From Lachnospiraceae bacterium (lineage in GTDB: Bacteria > Bacillota > Clostridia > Lachnospirales > Lachnospiraceae), in the NCBI GenBank assembly GCA_029067085.1, contig JAIEFE010000010.1, positions 62,001 to 126,000 of the forward strand: a DNA stretch of 64,000 nucleotides, in the 5' to 3' direction. Every line of letters starts with the position of its first letter. Position 1 is the first letter of the stretch. Shown here piece after piece: positions 24,198 to 32,826 of this stretch. The notes below the pieces were generated by a model. That model was not told where the DNA came from and searched no databases. It worked only from the letters and a program-made list of their open reading frames with translations. The translations under genes and the position numbers were made by a program.

Positions 24198-24236
24198 CAG
24201 ACGGTTGTCAATGTTCGATACACTGACAGCCGTCTG
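24198..24236. terminator. Convergent terminator between rmuC and the HPr-like gene
   Basis: CAGACGGTTGTCA (24198-24210) pairs with TGACAGCCGTCTG (24224-24236) through 13 bp, with one G-U pair in the plus RNA. On the minus strand the stem is followed by TTTTTC, so it best serves the HPr-like gene. It may also stop rmuC transcripts. Confidence 0.7.
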
Positions 24237-24250
24237 CGCCGATCCATTTC

Positions 24251-24487
24251 TCAGGAAACAATATAGGGAGCGATCGCCGCTTCCACCTCGGAGATCTGAG
24301 CGTTCGTCTCCAAAATACGGAATTCGATCTTTCTGGACAGATCCATGGAGAAAATCCCCATGATGGACTTGGCATCCACCACATATCTGCCTGTGGCTAT
24401 ATCAAAATAGCCGTCAAACTTCTGAATCGCGCTGACAAATCCTTTCACTTTGTCAATCGAGTTCAGATCCAGCTCGTAGGTTTTCAT
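24251..24487 (-). CDS. HPr-fold protein lacking the phosphocarrier histidine
   Basis: This is a 78-residue protein with the length and pattern of HPr. The region around Ser46 is preserved (DAKSIMGIFSM; HPr has LKSIMGVMSL). The GIHARP block with the catalytic His15 is replaced by LNSIDKVKG, so Ser stands where His15 aligns. It cannot carry phosphate in the PTS phosphorelay but may still be phosphorylated on Ser46 by HPr kinase and bind CcpA, as Crh does in Bacillus (Gln at position 15). The start is ATG 24487, seven bases after AGGAGG; a GTG at 24493 is too close. It is a single-gene unit with promoter 24591-24619. Confidence 0.8.
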   Translation of the reverse strand: MKTYELDLNSIDKVKGFVSAIQKFDGYFDIATGRYVVDAKSIMGIFSMDLSRKIEFRILETNAQISEVEAAIAPYIVS

Positions 24488-24590
24488 ATTCACACCTCCT
24501 CTTTCCGTAAGCCATTCTGTTTCAAGTATCTCGGCATGAATTTCGCCTCAGCCTTCACGCGGCCTCTTGTATTCTCTGTTCCTTATTTAC

Positions 24591-24619
24591 ATCATACTGG
24601 AACAAGTGCTGTTTTTCAA
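24591..24619 (-). promoter_or_regulatory. Promoter of the HPr-like gene
   Basis: On the minus strand, TTGAAA (24614-24619) and TATGAT (24591-24596) are 17 bp apart, about 105 bases before the start codon. The intervening leader shows no strong hairpin. Confidence 0.65.
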
Positions 24620-24659
24620 GAAAAATCAGTCATTTACGCTATCATTACACTATATATCA

Positions 24660-24688
24660 TTGAAAAAAATCTATAAATTAACTATACT
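24660..24688 (+). promoter_or_regulatory. Promoter of the GH5 cellulase gene
   Basis: TTGAAA (24660-24665) and TATACT (24683-24688) are 17 bp apart in an AT-rich stretch. No sugar-regulator operator is obvious around it. Confidence 0.7.
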
Positions 24689-24750
24689 ATTTACAATAAA
24701 GGATTCATAGATGGCACTTGAGAAAAATGCAATCGGAGGAGAATGTCAAA

Positions 24751-26610
24751 ATGAAAATGAAAAGAGCAGTGAAACTATTTATATTTCTGTTTGCAACAGT
24801 TCTACTGACAGATCTTTTCCCTGTCACTTCAAAGGCAGAGGAAGAAAAATTAACGGGAAAAACAGCCATGGAGATTACACGAATGATGGAAAAGGGCTGG
24901 AATCTTGGAAATACTTTTGATGCTACCGGCGGAAAAAAGAATGACGCTTACAGCCAGGAGACTTCCTGGGGAAATCCGAGAGTTACCAAAGAACTGATCG
25001 ACGGCGTTAAGGCCGCAGGCTTTACCACCATTCGGATCCCTGTCACATGGCACAACTATATCGACACATCCAATGGGTATCAAATCGATGAAGCCTTTTT
25101 AAACCGGGTCAATGAAATTGTAGGCTATGCTTTTGAAAACGATCTGTTTGTGATTTTAAATCTGCATCACGAAGAATGGGTCAATGATAAAGACATCCAT
25201 GAAAATTATGAGGAAATCGGTAAAGAGTTAAATGCCGTTTGGTCACAGCTGGCGGATTATTTTGCAGAGTATGATCAGCATTTGATCTTTGAAGCGATGA
25301 ATGAACCCAGAGCCGTCGGTATGGATTATGAATGGAACGGAAATCAGGCGTGTTACGAAGCGGTAAATTACTTAAATCAAATCTTTGTGGACTGCGTTCG
25401 AAACAATGGAAAGGGATATAACGCGGAAAGACCGCTTATGATTCCGGGATATGCTGCATCCATGAATCCGGCTGTACTAAAATCCATTCAGATTCCTCAA
25501 TACAACGGGAAGGATGCAGAAAACATAATAATTTCCGTTCACTGCTACTCTCCCTATAATTTCTGTCTGACTGATGATCAGGAAAGTTTCAGTCCGAAAA
25601 ATTCACAGGATACGTCAGGAATTTCATCTTTGATCAGCAATTTAAAAAGTCTTTTTCTTAACAATGAAATCCCGGTTGTCATTGGAGAGTGCGGCGCTAC
25701 CAATACAAGGGACAATGACGAAGCAAGAAAATTATGGTTTACCTACATGGGTGACATCACCAGAGAAAATGGAATACCTGCAATTTTATGGGACAATGGA
25801 GCAAAGGGAAACACCGGCGGAGAATGTCATAATTATTTTATAAGAGAAACAGGAGAAATGGCGTACCCCGAATTGCTCAGCGCCTTTATTTACGGTGATC
25901 TGGAGGCAAAGAAGCCAAAGGATATGAACATTGATTTTGAACCCTATGAGGAGGGTGGAACAACAGTTCTTGCCACCGCGGAACAGTATGGCTTCACCCC
26001 TAAGACCCTGATGAAAAAGGCAAAAATCAATCATACAGAGAATGCAGCTGTCGGCTTCAGCGTTGTCATTGCCAAATCAGGTGAGGGCTCCTATGCCACA
26101 ATGGACCTCTCTAAGTTTGCGGGAAAAACCATCAATGTAAAACTGTATTTGAAATCGGAAAGTCAGGGATCAGTGACCCTTGGTATTTTGGAGAAGGAAC
26201 GTCAGGATATTGTCACGGCTCAGTTAGATACAGAATGGACGCAGGTAATCTTTTCCCACCAATTTAGCGAAGAAGAGTGCGAAAGGGCCCTGTTTTTCCA
26301 GGGAGACAACGCAGATGATTTTTATATAGATGATATCTCCATTACCATGGTAGAAGAAACGGATCGCTATGAAACACAGGTCCTGAAAGACGGTGAGGCA
26401 GCTGAGGAAGCCGCAACTAATGAATCCGTAGAAGAAGATTCCGATACAGATCAAGGTGATGCAAATAACACAACACAGTTGTCAGATCCTTCTTCCGATA
26501 CGAACAGCAGCGTATATAAGACAATCCTTGTGTGTTGTATGATCGCTTTTTTGGCAGGCATTGCTGCATTTATTACATATATGAGAAAGAAAAAAGCAGG
26601 AAAGAAATAA
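24751..26610 (+). CDS. Membrane-anchored GH5 cellulase (endoglucanase)
   Basis: This is a 619-residue exported enzyme that cleaves beta-1,4-glucan. A signal peptide (1-~28, ending VTSKAEEE) precedes a GH5 domain (~35-385). The family marker WNLGNTFDA is present, with acid/base E185 in FEAMNEPR and nucleophile E313 in VVIGECGATN. A second domain (~420-565; GFSVVIAKSGEGSYATMDLSKFAGKTINVKLYLKSES...FYIDDISI) resembles a beta-sandwich carbohydrate-binding module. A Ser/Asp/Glu/Thr-rich linker then leads to a single C-terminal helix (TILVCCMIAFLAGIAAFITYM) and a basic tail. There is no dockerin or LPXTG, so it is fixed in the membrane rather than in a cellulosome. The start is ATG 24751, nine bases after GGAGGAG. 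Confidence 0.9.
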   Translation: MKMKRAVKLFIFLFATVLLTDLFPVTSKAEEEKLTGKTAMEITRMMEKGWNLGNTFDATGGKKNDAYSQETSWGNPRVTKELIDGVKAAGFTTIRIPVTWHNYIDTSNGYQIDEAFLNRVNEIVGYAFENDLFVILNLHHEEWVNDKDIHENYEEIGKELNAVWSQLADYFAEYDQHLIFEAMNEPRAVGMDYEWNGNQACYEAVNYLNQIFVDCVRNNGKGYNAERPLMIPGYAASMNPAVLKSIQIPQYNGKDAENIIISVHCYSPYNFCLTDDQESFSPKNSQDTSGISSLISNLKSLFLNNEIPVVIGECGATNTRDNDEARKLWFTYMGDITRENGIPAILWDNGAKGNTGGECHNYFIRETGEMAYPELLSAFIYGDLEAKKPKDMNIDFEPYEEGGTTVLATAEQYGFTPKTLMKKAKINHTENAAVGFSVVIAKSGEGSYATMDLSKFAGKTINVKLYLKSESQGSVTLGILEKERQDIVTAQLDTEWTQVIFSHQFSEEECERALFFQGDNADDFYIDDISITMVEETDRYETQVLKDGEAAEEAATNESVEEDSDTDQGDANNTTQLSDPSSDTNSSVYKTILVCCMIAFLAGIAAFITYMRKKKAGKK

Positions 26611-26634
26611 ACAGAAAGGTACTCGCGAGCGTTT

Positions 26635-28758
26635 ATGAACATATCTTTTGCACATGTCCAAATCGGGCATACCCTAAAAAAATATAAAAAAGAAAATCTC
26701 CCAAAGGATATCCTCGCGGGAATCATCATAGCCGCCGTGTCCATTCCGATTTCCATGGGCTACGCACAGATTGCGGGGCTGCCCGCAGTCTACGGGCTTT
26801 ACGGCTCCGTTTTCCCGATCATCTTCTTTGCACTTTTTTCCTCCTCACCGCAGTTTATTTTCGGTGTGGATGCAGCGCCTGCGGCACTGATTGGCGGAGC
26901 GCTGTTATCATTTGAAATAGAAGCGCAGTCTGCCGAGGCAATGACGGTTGTTCCCGTACTGACTTTTTATGTTGGGGCATGGCTGCTGCTGTTTTATGCA
27001 CTCGGTGCCGGAAAGCTTGTCAATTTTATTTCAAAGCCTGTCATGGGCGGCTTTATTTCGGGCGTGTGTTCTACGGTCATTTTGATGCAGGTGCCAAAAC
27101 TGTTCGGCGGTACGGCGGGAACGGGGGAGCTGTTTGAGCTTTTGGAACATATGATCAGTCAGCTTGGTGTATTTAATCTGCCTTCTTTCATTCTTGGAAT
27201 GATCACGCTTACTGTCGTGCTTATGACAAAGCGCATCTGTCCCAAATTTCCGATGGCAGTTGTCATGATTGTTTTGGGTGCGCTCTTCTCTTATTTTGCC
27301 CCGATGGAGCGTTTGGGCATTGTCTGCCTTTCAGCTGTCGAAACAGGGCTTCCGCGGTTTTCGTTTCCCAATCTTTTCGCCATCCATTTCACGGACGCAA
27401 TCGGCGCAAGCCTTTCTGTTGCTGTCGTGATCATGGCAGAAACATTGCTTGCGGAAAACAATTACGCGCTCAAACGCGGCTACAAACTTAATGACAATCA
27501 GGAAATCCTTGCATTTTCGCTCGGAAATTTTGCATCTGCATTCACAGGCTGCTGTCCCATAAACGGCTCCGTGTCACGCACTGCAATGAATGACCAGTAC
27601 GGCGGCAGGACGCAGCTTACGAGCATTATTGCTGGCATTACCATGATTTTTGTGCTGCTGTTTGCGACAGGCTTTATCGGCTATCTGCCCGTTTCCGTTC
27701 TCACGGCGGTCGTGATAACGGCGCTGATCGGTGGGTTGGAATTTAAGCTTGCCGCAAAATTGAAACGCTCCAGCAAAAGTGAATTTTATATCTTTATGAT
27801 CGCGTTTTTTGCAGTTTTAATTTTAGGAACCATCAATGGCGTTCTTGTAGGTATTATCCTCTCCTTCACAGCAGTGATCCTGCGCGCCTCCAATCCCCCG
27901 AGATGTTTTTTGGGCCTCCTTCCGGGGCACGACGATTTCTATGATATTTCGCAGTTCAATCAGATTTACTCGATCGAACACGTGGTACTTTACCGCTTTA
28001 CGAGCGATCTCTTTTTTGCGAATGTGGGCATTTTCCAGTCTGATATTGAAGCCAGCCTCTCCGACGATACCCGCGCCGTCATTGTAGACGCGTCGGGAAT
28101 CGGGAGCATTGACAGCACCGCAGCGGAACAGCTTATGCTATTCTATGAATCGCTTGGCAAACGCGGCATTGCCTTTTATCTTACGGGACACATGGCGTCG
28201 CTCAACGACCAAATGCGCTCGCTCGGCATTGGCGAATTGATCCAAAGAGGCGCAGTACGGCGCACAATAGAAAAAGCGCTTGCAGAAATCGGTTTGGAAA
28301 GACCATATCCGATCAAGGGAATCCGGGAAGGCGCTCACTCTGTCGCAAGGAAACGCGCCGAAAGTATGCTGCACGAATTTCTTTGGGCATACGGTTCTGA
28401 CTGCGAAGCAGAGATGGAGCGGCAAATACATAAGCAGATTGAAGAACTGCAGCGCACGGGCGATATGAAGACACTCATTCACGGAAGCTGGAACCAGCTT
28501 GACGAGATAGATGAGGACGAATGGCTTGAGCATCTTGAGGCGCACCTTGCTGAAATCGCGCGGATTTCGGGGAAGGAGGAACAGCAGATTGCATTGGAAT
28601 TTGAGCGTCGCAGGCTCCACCTTGCCGAAAAAATCGCCCGCGAACACCCCGACCTTGCAAAACGGTTTACGGAGCGCCGCGAGCTGTTGGACGCACACTT
28701 AAAAGCGCATCGTCCTGATGTGTATGAAAAAATCATGAAACTGCGCGGTAAAATATAA
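26635..28758 (+). CDS. SulP family anion transporter with STAS domain and long C-terminal tail
   Basis: This is a 707-residue membrane protein. Residues ~20-420 hold the SulP transport domain (SIPISMGYAQIAGLPAVYGLYGSVFP is the signature; GCCPINGSVSRTAMNDQYGGRTQLTSI a second block). A STAS domain follows (~445-550, IVDASGIGSIDSTAAEQLMLF). The family imports sulfate, bicarbonate or dicarboxylates. The final ~150 residues are unusual: a charged, helical region rich in Glu, Arg, His and Leu, not part of the standard family. The ribosome-binding site is weak (GAAAGG, about 14 bases upstream). The gene starts 24 bases after the cellulase, but a functional link is not evident. Confidence 0.9.
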   Translation: MNISFAHVQIGHTLKKYKKENLPKDILAGIIIAAVSIPISMGYAQIAGLPAVYGLYGSVFPIIFFALFSSSPQFIFGVDAAPAALIGGALLSFEIEAQSAEAMTVVPVLTFYVGAWLLLFYALGAGKLVNFISKPVMGGFISGVCSTVILMQVPKLFGGTAGTGELFELLEHMISQLGVFNLPSFILGMITLTVVLMTKRICPKFPMAVVMIVLGALFSYFAPMERLGIVCLSAVETGLPRFSFPNLFAIHFTDAIGASLSVAVVIMAETLLAENNYALKRGYKLNDNQEILAFSLGNFASAFTGCCPINGSVSRTAMNDQYGGRTQLTSIIAGITMIFVLLFATGFIGYLPVSVLTAVVITALIGGLEFKLAAKLKRSSKSEFYIFMIAFFAVLILGTINGVLVGIILSFTAVILRASNPPRCFLGLLPGHDDFYDISQFNQIYSIEHVVLYRFTSDLFFANVGIFQSDIEASLSDDTRAVIVDASGIGSIDSTAAEQLMLFYESLGKRGIAFYLTGHMASLNDQMRSLGIGELIQRGAVRRTIEKALAEIGLERPYPIKGIREGAHSVARKRAESMLHEFLWAYGSDCEAEMERQIHKQIEELQRTGDMKTLIHGSWNQLDEIDEDEWLEHLEAHLAEIARISGKEEQQIALEFERRRLHLAEKIAREHPDLAKRFTERRELLDAHLKAHRPDVYEKIMKLRGKI

Positions 28759-28760
28759 TT

Positions 28761-29804
28761 CTACAGGCTCTCATAAATCTCACTGAGAAGCTCCTGCGTC
28801 AGGGTGACCTCGTTCAAGATTGTGTGGCGGTCCTTTCTGGTATCTGCCGCCCGCATCCACGCATCCGTGAAGATTTCCTTCGTAATCCCCCAGTTCATGG
28901 GATCCATGTCCATCCCGTAGGCCTCCAAAACCGACCGCAGCAGACTATCATCTCTCCCCTGCAGACGGCAGCTTACAAGGCTTCCGAGCGCAACCGCCAT
29001 ACCGTGTGAAATCTGTATCTCTTTATAGTTTTCTTCCAGAGAATGGCAAAAAAGATGCTCCGAACCGCTGCTGGGTCTGGAATTTCCCGCGATCTCCATA
29101 GCCAGTCCGCCAAGCACCAGCGCCTGCGTCAATATTTTGATAAACTCTTTGCTCTTTAACGATTTTTCCTCATTGTAGCACAGGGACGAAAATGCCATGT
29201 CGGAAAGCAGATAGGAAAAATCGTCCACCCGGTCCTTTCGATAGGCGGCGTCCAGTTTCCAGTCATAGAGAGCCGTGAACTTGCTGATCGTATCCCCGAT
29301 GCCGGACTGTAAATGGGAGACCGGCGCACCCATGATCACGTTCACATCCACCACGATTCCCGCAGGAATCGCGCATTTTAATGTCTTTCTGGCATCTCCC
29401 TCCGTGCCCAGTACTGCAACCGGGGAGGCGAGACTGTCGTTGCTCAATGTCGTGGGCACACAGATATAGGGAATCTTAGCCACAAAGCCGGCGTACTTCG
29501 CCACGTCGAGCACCTTGCCTCCGCCAACGCCGATGACAACCTCCACGTCTCTCATGCACATCTGTTTGGCAAGCTCCATGGCTTCATCAAAACTGTTCTC
29601 CTCGATCAGGTAGAGCTCGCTTGCAGGAAGATCGCGCTGCATTTCTTCCAGATAGGGTTTCATGATCGGAATGAGCGCCTCCTCCGTGACGATCACCACG
29701 CGCTTTTCCTCGATTCCGGGAACACAGTCAGCGAGGATCTCGTTCAGACGCTCGCATGCGCCCTCCTCGATGATCAGACAACCCGGCAGTCTAAAGTGAT
29801 TCAT
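28761..29804 (-). CDS. Iron-containing dehydrogenase, glycerol-1-phosphate dehydrogenase-like
   Basis: This is a 347-residue cytosolic enzyme of the glycerol dehydrogenase fold. The NAD-binding GVGGGKVLDVAKYAG and the PTTLSNDSLASPVAVL block resemble archaeal EgsA and bacterial AraM (sn-glycerol-1-phosphate dehydrogenases) more than GldA, which has STDAPCSAL there. Metal ligands are expected to be the Asp of GDTISK and the His of SEHLFCH and ISHGMA. The reaction would be DHAP to glycerol-1-phosphate. It lies 36 bases upstream of the amylase stop on the same strand. The exact substrate needs assay; the superfamily is firm. Confidence 0.78.
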   Translation of the reverse strand: MNHFRLPGCLIIEEGACERLNEILADCVPGIEEKRVVIVTEEALIPIMKPYLEEMQRDLPASELYLIEENSFDEAMELAKQMCMRDVEVVIGVGGGKVLDVAKYAGFVAKIPYICVPTTLSNDSLASPVAVLGTEGDARKTLKCAIPAGIVVDVNVIMGAPVSHLQSGIGDTISKFTALYDWKLDAAYRKDRVDDFSYLLSDMAFSSLCYNEEKSLKSKEFIKILTQALVLGGLAMEIAGNSRPSSGSEHLFCHSLEENYKEIQISHGMAVALGSLVSCRLQGRDDSLLRSVLEAYGMDMDPMNWGITKEIFTDAWMRAADTRKDRHTILNEVTLTQELLSEIYESL

Positions 29805-29840
29805 CCTTTTTCTCTCCGTTTCCTCTCATCTTTTACATCT

Positions 29841-31598
29841 TCAGGTTTTATGCCTTCTGATTAGTATACCATTCCGCAGCAGGGTGTTGTCAATATAATG
29901 TCTGGAGAACAGAATCTCTCCCTCCCTGGGAATCTCTATATCCTCTTCCTCACAGTTGATGATGACCTCGATGTAGTTGTCCACCCATCCCATCTTGTTG
30001 AACTCAATGACTCTGGGACGATTGATCTTATTGGGAAAATGAAAGTCACGGTTACGAAGCAGCGGCTCCTCCCTTCTCAAATGTAAAAGATTCCTGATAA
30101 TGTTGATGCGCTCTCTATAGGCGCCTGCATCAATCTCTTCCCAGGGCATACAGCGACGGCAGTCCGGGTCGTGTCCGCCCTCCATAGCAATCTCCGTACC
30201 GTAATAGATACAGGGTGACCCCGGCATGGCAAAGAGCACCGCAAGCTGCTGGAAATATTCGTCCAGATTCTTCACATCGCTGCGCAGCCGCTTTGTATCG
30301 TGAGAATCCAGAAGATTAAAGAGCACATCGTTCGTCTGCTGCATATAGCGTGTATAGCATCGGTTTATCGTATATTCAAAATCCTCGTTGGTCAGGCTCT
30401 TGTCGATCCAGAAATCCTTGATGCTTTCCCCCAGCGGATAGTTCATCACGGAATCAAACTCATCTCCCCTAAGCCATGGCATGGCATCATGCCAGATCTC
30501 ACCCAGAATAAAGAGGTCCGGCTTGATCGCTTTCAAGCGGATGCGCAGCTCCTTGCAGAAGGCATGGGAGACTTCATTTGCGACATCCAGGCGGATGCCG
30601 TCCACATCATAATCTCTGACCCAGTTCTCACAGACACCGATCAGGTAATCCCTCACTTTTGGATTATTTGTATTCAATTTCGGCATATTGTCAAAGAACG
30701 CAAAAGTATAATACTGCTTCTCCCAGGCGCAGCCGCCATCTTTAAAAGGCCATTCGTTTATCATGAACCAGTCATAGTACTCCGACTGCGGTCCTTTCTC
30801 CTTCACATCGATCCAGGGCGCAAACTCTCTGCCGGAATGGTTGAACACCCCGTCCAGCATCACGCGGATTCCCCTGTCATGGGCCTCTCTCACCAGCGTT
30901 TTCATAGTCTCCTCAGAGCCGAAATGCGGGTCGATCTTCGTGTAGTCCGTGGTGTCGTATTTATGAGAGCTGGGCGAGACATTGATTGGCGTCAGGTACA
31001 AGCCCGAAACGCCAAGATCCCTGATATAATCCAACTTATCGATAATTCCCTGCAGATCGCCTCCGAAGAATTCCTGATTGGTGACGGAACCTTTGGTCCG
31101 CCACGGAAGCGTCCCCTCCGGATTTCGGGAAGGATCTCCGTTACAGAAGCGCTCCGGAAAGATCTGATACCAGATGGTATCATTTACCCAGGCAGGCGCT
31201 GTCGGAATATCCGCCGGATTCATCCACGGGAAAATGAAGCACTGTCTGCTCCTGCCCTCCAGAGTCATCTGTGCTTCGGAGACAAAACCGTCCTCAAAAT
31301 AGAACCATCTCTCATTGTCGGTCTGTAATTCAAAATAATATTTTAACCGCTTAAATTCCGGTTTGATGGTCGTTGTCCACCAGATCTGATTTTTTAGCCG
31401 CTTCTTAAACGGGATGTTGAGCGCCTCCCCGTCCCAGCTCTCGCCGCCTCCCAGAATACCCGATTTGAATGGATCTCCATGAATGATATTCACATACTTC
31501 ACATCATACCCCGTCCTGATATTGATGACGAGCCGCTCCTCATCCAGAGGATAGCAGTAGTTGTCATTGGCTCTGTGATACACCGCATTAAAATCCAT
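29841..31598 (-). CDS. GH13 alpha-amylase family enzyme, neopullulanase/cyclomaltodextrinase-like
   Basis: This is a 585-residue cytosolic glycosidase. An N-terminal beta domain (~1-120) precedes the GH13 barrel (~130-500) and a C-terminal beta domain. The catalytic residues are Asp in DGIRLDVANE (nucleophile), Glu in LFILGEIWHD (acid/base) and Asp in LLDSHDTKRL. The N-terminal domain and VNDTIWYQIFPERFCNGDPS point to the GH13_20 group, which splits maltodextrins, cyclodextrins or pullulan oligomers taken up by the cell. The start is ATG 31598, with GGGAGG before it and no signal peptide. A LacI/CcpA-type palindrome lies between promoter and start. Confidence 0.92.
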   Translation of the reverse strand: MDFNAVYHRANDNYCYPLDEERLVINIRTGYDVKYVNIIHGDPFKSGILGGGESWDGEALNIPFKKRLKNQIWWTTTIKPEFKRLKYYFELQTDNERWFYFEDGFVSEAQMTLEGRSRQCFIFPWMNPADIPTAPAWVNDTIWYQIFPERFCNGDPSRNPEGTLPWRTKGSVTNQEFFGGDLQGIIDKLDYIRDLGVSGLYLTPINVSPSSHKYDTTDYTKIDPHFGSEETMKTLVREAHDRGIRVMLDGVFNHSGREFAPWIDVKEKGPQSEYYDWFMINEWPFKDGGCAWEKQYYTFAFFDNMPKLNTNNPKVRDYLIGVCENWVRDYDVDGIRLDVANEVSHAFCKELRIRLKAIKPDLFILGEIWHDAMPWLRGDEFDSVMNYPLGESIKDFWIDKSLTNEDFEYTINRCYTRYMQQTNDVLFNLLDSHDTKRLRSDVKNLDEYFQQLAVLFAMPGSPCIYYGTEIAMEGGHDPDCRRCMPWEEIDAGAYRERINIIRNLLHLRREEPLLRNRDFHFPNKINRPRVIEFNKMGWVDNYIEVIINCEEEDIEIPREGEILFSRHYIDNTLLRNGILIRRHKT

Positions 31599-31649
31599 AA
31601 GATACCTCCCTTTAAGGCTTCTCCCACATCTCAAAATAAATAAAATCCA

Positions 31650-31661
31650 GAAAACGTTTTC
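31650..31661. promoter_or_regulatory. Candidate cre/LacI-family operator
   Basis: GAAAACGTTTTC is a perfect 12-bp palindrome with the central CG of LacI/GalR/CcpA-type sites. It sits just downstream of the -10 of the amylase promoter, where bound repressor would block transcription. Catabolite repression by CcpA, or a maltose-type regulator, would fit an intracellular amylase. Confidence 0.6.
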
Positions 31662-31671
31662 CGTCTACTTT

Positions 31672-31700
31672 ATCCTACTACTTTTCTTTCTGAAATGCAA
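31672..31700 (-). promoter_or_regulatory. Promoter of the GH13 gene
   Basis: On the minus strand, TTGCAT (31695-31700) and TAGGAT (31672-31677) are 17 bp apart. The operator-like palindrome begins about ten bases downstream. Confidence 0.55.
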
Positions 31701-31780
31701 GCACCTCATTGATGATGTATGTGAAGGAAACGTGTGCAATATACAGACGGCAAAAAGCAGACAAGAACAAGGATATTTTG

Positions 31781-31809
31781 TTGTGCATGTAATAGATATA
31801 TGGTAATAT
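31781..31809 (+). promoter_or_regulatory. Promoter of the unknown membrane protein gene
   Basis: TTGTGC (31781-31786) and TAATAT (31804-31809) are 17 bp apart, about 47 bases before the start codon at 31857. Confidence 0.55.
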
Positions 31810-31856
31810 TTGAATATCTCAGAGAGCAGCAAAATCTATTTACAAGGAAAGAATAA

Positions 31857-32816
31857 ATGAAATATCATATAACTATTTCCAAAAGAGAAATTTTTACAGT
31901 GATCATTTTAATAATAGGATTCATGCTTCTATTTAAAGGAATCCATTCATACTATAAAGTTAATCATGCCTTGCATCTGGAAGATTTAGATGAGCATACA
32001 TTGAGGAACGGAACCTATGTAACAGGGGATATTAACACCTATATCGGAAAGACGATGTACGGAAGCGGTAAATTCTCCGGTGTCAGCATTTCTTTGACTA
32101 CTTCCGGCAAAACTTATAATTTCTATACGATTCCCGTTGGTCAAAAGTCCTACATATGTATTATGGCATACAGCAAATCTTTAATAACTCAATTGGAAGC
32201 TTTTGAAAACGGACATGGCGAAAATGTTTATTTTAGAGGTATCATTGTCGAACCCCTGACAGACCTCAACTATGAATGGTATACTACTGTTGAAGGCTTC
32301 AACACAGGGGACCTGATCAATTCTTTTGTGATAAAAGAGGCAGATTTTGATCGGTATAAGGTTCTTGTATATTATGGTGTTATTTTATTAACCATAGCAG
32401 CCTTACTGTTCTTTAGCGCCGGCGGCATCAAAAACCTCATTATTGAAGGAACTGATCAAACAGGGCCTGTTTATAATGATTATGCAAAAGTATACAATAT
32501 CAACTATGAATTACAGGCAGAGAAAATGCAGTTAGAGATATTAGTGCGGCGACTTAAGTCTGCCAAAAAAAATGCCATACTATGTTTTGCGCTGTTATTG
32601 ACAGGTATTTACATTGTATTCCGTGCCTACCTGTTAGAAGGCAAATTGTTCGGAGCACTTTTATTGTTTATCTCTTTCAGAGGTATCTGGAATTACTTTA
32701 TTAACTCCTCAAATACACTGGCAAAGTCTCTGGTGCAGAGATTTACCCTTGAATCTTTATCCATACAAATTGAGGAACATCAGATCAATATAGAAAAACT
32801 GGAGGAGAAGGGATGA
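31857..32816 (+). CDS. Membrane protein of unknown function
   Basis: I do not recognise this 319-residue protein. It has a membrane helix near the N-terminus (~13-30) and an extracytoplasmic region of about 140 residues (HSYYKVNHALHLEDLDEHTLRNGTYVTGDI..., rich in beta strands). A second helix (~172-195) and a charged cytoplasmic segment follow, then two closely spaced helices (~237-258 and ~262-282) and a terminal coiled-coil-like tail (QIEEHQINIEKLEEKG). The outer region containing NGTYVTGDINTYIGKTMYGSGKFSG and NVYFRGIIVEP looks like an OB- or SH3-like barrel. AAGGAAAG precedes the ATG. It converges on nifU with ten bases between stops. Confidence 0.7.
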   Translation: MKYHITISKREIFTVIILIIGFMLLFKGIHSYYKVNHALHLEDLDEHTLRNGTYVTGDINTYIGKTMYGSGKFSGVSISLTTSGKTYNFYTIPVGQKSYICIMAYSKSLITQLEAFENGHGENVYFRGIIVEPLTDLNYEWYTTVEGFNTGDLINSFVIKEADFDRYKVLVYYGVILLTIAALLFFSAGGIKNLIIEGTDQTGPVYNDYAKVYNINYELQAEKMQLEILVRRLKSAKKNAILCFALLLTGIYIVFRAYLLEGKLFGALLLFISFRGIWNYFINSSNTLAKSLVQRFTLESLSIQIEEHQINIEKLEEKG

Positions 32817-32826
32817 TCTGTGTACA

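Noticed and set aside
30300..31328. A 342-codon open frame on the plus strand
   Set aside because: It lies wholly antisense to the GH13 gene, whose catalytic motifs are intact. The composition is that of a shadow frame.
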